Shown here: piece after piece, positions 20,864 through 24,303 of the stretch | Layout of the letters: every line of letters begins with the position of its first letter | How positions within the stretch are numbered: the stretch's first letter is position 1 | Assembly: GCA_965203915.1 (NCBI GenBank) | Contig: CBDBDP010000001.1 | Location: 1 to 24,303, forward strand | Length of the DNA: 24,303 nt | Source of the DNA: JASGCL01 sp965203915 | GTDB lineage: Bacteria > Pseudomonadota > Alphaproteobacteria > JASGCL01 | Direction of reading: 5' to 3' | Program-made: the position numbers and the translations under genes | The notes under the pieces: generated by a model | Database searches by the model: none | What the model was told of the DNA's origin: nothing | Seen by the model: the letters and a program-made list of their open reading frames with translations, nothing else

Positions 20864-23800
20864 CTGAAGAAGTGCCTAAAAAGAGGATACAGTTATTCTG
20901 TACTTCGATACAAGTCTAGCTCAATGAAACCATCGGAATAACACCTGTTGACCCGATGTGACTTCGTTATGTTGGATGTATTGAATGAAAGTAGTTCTTA
21001 AATCCCTTGAAAAGTAGACTATCTCTTCACAGCTGTGGAACTGAAATTGAAGAAGTGCCTAAAAAGAGGATACTGATATTCTGTACTTCGATACAAGTCT
21101 AGCTCAATGAAACCATCGGAATAACACCTGTTGACCCGATGTGACTTCGTTCTGTTGGATGTATTGAATGAAAGTAGTTCTTAAATCCCTTGAAAAGTAG
21201 ACTATCTCTTCACAGCTGTGGAACTGAAATTGAAGAAGTGCCTAAAAAGAGGATACTGAATTTCAGTACATCGATTCAAGGCTAGCACAATGAAAGTATC
21301 GTTTAATCCCCTCTTGACCCGATGTGACTTCGTTATGATGGATGTATTGAATGAAAGTGGTACTAAAATCCCTTGAAAAGTAGACTATCTCTTCTCAGCT
21401 GCAGTACTGAAATTGAAGAAGTGCCTAAAAAGTGGATACTGATTTTCAGTACTTCGATTCAAGGCTAGCACAATGAAAGTATCGTTAAAACCCCTGTTGA
21501 CCCGATGTGACTTCGTTATGATGGATGTATTGAATGAAACTGGTACTAAAATCCCTTGAAAAGTAGACTATCTCTTCACAGCTGTGGAACTGAAATTGAA
21601 GAAGTGCCTAAAAAGACGATACAGTTATTCTGTACTTCGATACAAGTTTAGCTCAATGAAACCTACGGAATAACACCTGTTGACCCGATGTGACTTCGTT
21701 ATGATGGATGTATTCAATGAAAGTTGTACTAAAATCCCTTGAAAAGTAGACTATCTCTTCACAGCTGTGGAACTGAAATTGAAGAAGTGCCTAAAAAGAC
21801 GATACAGTTATTCTGTACTTCGATACAAGTCTAGCTCAATGAAACCATCGGAATAACACCTGTTGACCCGATGTGACTTCGTTATGATGGATGTATTCAA
21901 TGAAAGTTGTACTAAAATCCCTTGAAAAGTAGACTATCTCTTCACAGCTGTGGAACTGAAATTGAAGAAGTGCCTAAAAAGACGATACAGATATTCTGTA
22001 CTTCGATACAAGTCTAGCTCAATGAAACCATCGGAATAACACCTGTTGACCCGATGTGACTTCGTTATGATGGATGTATTGAATGAAAGTTGAACTAAAA
22101 TCCCTTGAAAAGTAGACTATCTCTTCACAGCTGCAGTACTGAAATTGAAGAAGTGCCTAAAAAGAGGATACTGAATTTCAGTACATCGATTCAAGGCTAG
22201 CACAATGAAAGTATCGTTTAATCCCCTCTTGACCCGATGTGACTTCGTTATGATGGATGTATTGAATGAAAGTGGTACTAAAATCCCTTGAAAAGTAGAC
22301 TATCTCATCTCAGCTGCAGTACTGAAATTGAAGAAGTGCCTAAAAAGTGGATACTGATTTTCAGTACTTCGATTCAAGGCTAGCACAATGAAAGTATCGT
22401 TAAAACACCTGTTGACCCGATGTGACTTCGTTATGATGGATGTATTGAATGAAACTGGTACTAAAATCCCTTGAAAAGTAGACTATCTCTTCAAAGCTGT
22501 GGAACTGAAATTGAAGAAGTGCCTAAAAAGTGGATACTGATTTTCAGTACTTCGATTCAAGGCTAGCACAATGAAAGCATCGGAATAACACCTGTTGACC
22601 CGATGTGACTTCGTTATGTTGGATGTATTGAATGAAAGTAGTTCTTCAATCCCTTGAAAAGTAGACTATCTCTTCACAGCTGCTGTACTGAAATTGAAGA
22701 AGTGCCTGAAAAGTGGATACTGAATTTCAGTACTTTGATTCAAGTCTAGCACAATGAAGACATCGGTATAACACCTATTGACCCGATGTGACTTCGTTAT
22801 GTTGGATGTATTGAATGAAAGTGGTACTAAAATCCCTTGAAAAGTAGACTATCTCTTCACAGCTGTGGAACTGAAATTGAGGAAGTGCCTAAAAAGAGGA
22901 TACAGTTGTTCTGTACTTCGATACAAGTCTAGCTCAATGAAACCATCGGAATAACACCTGTTGACCCGATGTGACTTCGTTATGATGGATGTATTGAATG
23001 AAAGTGGTACTAAAATCCCTTGAAAAGTAAACTATCTCTTCACAGCTGCTGTACTGAAATTGAAGAAGTGCCTGAAAAGTGGATACTGAATTTCAGTACT
23101 TCGATTCAAGTCTAGCTAATTGAAAGCATCGGTATAACACCTGTTGACCCGATGTGACTTCGTTATGCTGGATGTATTGAATGAAAGTTGTTCAATAATC
23201 CTTTGAAAAGTAGACTATCTCTTCTCAGCTGCAGTACTGAAATTGAAGAAGTGCCTAAATAGTGGATACTGATTTTCAGTACTTCGATTCAAGTCTAGCA
23301 CAATGAAAGTATCGTCAAAACCCCTGTTGACCCGATGTGACTTCGTTATGATGGATGTATTGAATGAAACTGGTACTAAAATCCCTTGAAAAGTAGACTA
23401 TCTCTTCACAGCTGTGGAACTGAAATTGAAGAAGTGCCTAAAAAGACGATACAGTTATTCTGTACTTCGATACAAGTCTAGCTCAATGAAACCATCGGAA
23501 TAACACCTGTTGACCCGATGTGACTTCGTTATGATGGATGTATTCAATGAAAGTTGTACTAAAATCCCTTGAAAAGTAGACTATCTCTTCACAGCTGTGG
23601 AACTGAAATTGAAGAAGTGCCTAAAAAGACGATACAGTTATTCTGTACTTCGATACAAGTCTAGCTCAATGAAACCATCGGAATAACACCTGTTGACCCG
23701 ATGTGACTTCGTTCTGTTGGATGTATTGAATGAAAGTAGTTCTTAAATCCCTTGAAAAGTAGACTATCTCTTCACAGCTGTGGAACTGAAATTGAAGAAG

Positions 23801-24303
23801 TGCCTAAAAAGAGGATACTGAATTTTAGTACATCGATTCAAGTCTAGCACAATGAAAGCATCGTTATAACACCTATTGACCCGATGTGACTTCGTTATGC
23901 TGGATGTATTGAATGAAAGTTGTTCAATAATCCTTTGAAAAGTAGACTATCTCTTCTCAGCTGCAGTACTGAAATTGAAGAAGTGCCTAAAAAGTGGATA
24001 CTGATTTTCAGTACTTCGATTCAAGGCTAGCACAATGAAAGTATCGTCAAAACCCCTGTTGACCCGATGTGACTTCGTTATGATGGATGTATTGAATGAA
24101 ACTGGTACTAAAATCCCTTAAAAAGTAGACTATCTCTTCACAGCTGTGGAACTGAAATTGAAGAAGTGCCTAAAAAGACGATACAGTTATTCTGTACTTC
24201 GATACAAGTCTAGCTCAATGAAACCATCGGAATAACACCTGTTGACCCGATGTGACTTCGTTATGATGGATGTATTGAATGAAAGTTGTACTAAAATTCC
24301 TTG
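20864..24303. repeat. Last array section
   Basis: This section holds about 19 monomers at an exact 183-bp step. It has phrases related to the 985-bp block (gttctgttgg at 21149 and 23711, with tagttcttaaatcc) but in new combinations. Private marks are cctacgg for ccatcgg (21661), the hybrid dyad at 21071-21085, tttgattc at 22735 and aaagctg at 22493. The final monomers again carry ccttaaaaag (24117) and aaaattcc, as in the tetramer. The array continues past the window end. Confidence 0.8.

Larger units (their letters stand above)
1..24303. repeat. Tandem satellite DNA array, ~183-bp monomer, ~133 copies
   Basis: The whole window is a head-to-tail array of one monomer. Marking each copy by its ttgacc core gives starts at 70, 253, 436, 619, 802, 983, 1166 and so on to 24242, 133 in total and all in the same orientation. 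The step is 183 bp in 127 of the 132 intervals; the exceptions are 181, 180, 185, 182 and 203 bp. One A-type monomer has 69 G+C in 183 bp. Both ends of the window are inside the array, so its true length is unknown. No unrelated sequence, transposon, tRNA or rRNA interrupts it. The period is close to a nucleosome repeat length, as in many eukaryotic centromeric and heterochromatic satellites; a chromosomal location is inference only. I do not recognise the family by name, and the strand is arbitrary. Confidence 0.98.

Noticed and set aside
1..24303. CRISPR array
   Set aside because: The repeat unit is 183 bp and repetitive throughout, with no unique spacers between short identical repeats. 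Variation follows families and point changes.
1..24303. Hammerhead ribozyme satellite
   Set aside because: I found no CUGAUGA box with a matching GAAAC box in order on either strand of the monomer.
1..24303. Telomeric repeats or embedded transposable element
   Set aside because: No short telomere-type repeat, terminal inverted repeats, long terminal repeats or poly-A tail interrupts the array. All 133 monomers are contiguous and in one orientation.
1..24303. Bacterial-type promoters from ttgacc plus AT-rich sequence downstream
   Set aside because: ttgacc resembles a -35 box, but it is part of the repeated core. No consistent -10 box lies 16-18 bp away (tgacttcgttatgatgg follows), and there is no gene to serve.

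Overview
The window is one uninterrupted tandem satellite DNA array. I see no gene, RNA gene or transposon. A monomer of about 183 bp repeats head to tail in one orientation from the first base to the last. Using the nearly invariant core TGACCCGATGTGACTTCGTT as a ruler, I count 133 copies, and both window ends fall inside the array. The spacing is exactly 183 bp except at five intervals (181, 180, 185, 182 and 203 bp). One monomer counted by hand is about 38% G+C. Such long, homogeneous arrays of nucleosome-scale monomers are typical of eukaryotic centromeric, pericentromeric or subtelomeric heterochromatin. Nothing here identifies the species.

Each monomer has three parts. The first is a CAGCTG-centred module with three main forms. 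The second is a variable module with a short dyad, which defines the monomer families. The third is a conserved module holding the core, followed by a variable tail near ctaaaatcc. I use private labels A to G for the families. They are not alternated regularly but follow one another in recurrent phrases, so the array has patchy higher-order repeats (HORs).

Layout: 1-7984 is a mixture of families containing a 785-bp block repeated 2,745 bp (15 monomers) apart. 7985-8565 is a short irregular zone with four small indels. 8566-13286 is a 4,721-bp segment that recurs at 15357-20077 with only three mismatches in my base-by-base reading. Inside that segment are a 985-bp block (four copies in the window, 2,013 bp = 11 monomers apart within each large copy) and a tandem trimer of 549-bp period. 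13287-15356 is intervening array containing a recombination scar: a 20-bp filler at 14840-14859, directly abutting the left edge (14860) of the amplified segment. 20078-24303 includes most of the second copy of a tandem tetramer of 732-bp period.

The main interest is the record of array turnover: nested unequal exchanges with readable breakpoints. Also notable are a dyad kept by paired substitutions across families, a longer 11-12 bp inverted repeat, and a 20-bp core retained in almost every monomer. All boundaries were read by eye. Near-identical copies of this size could also be assembly artefacts.
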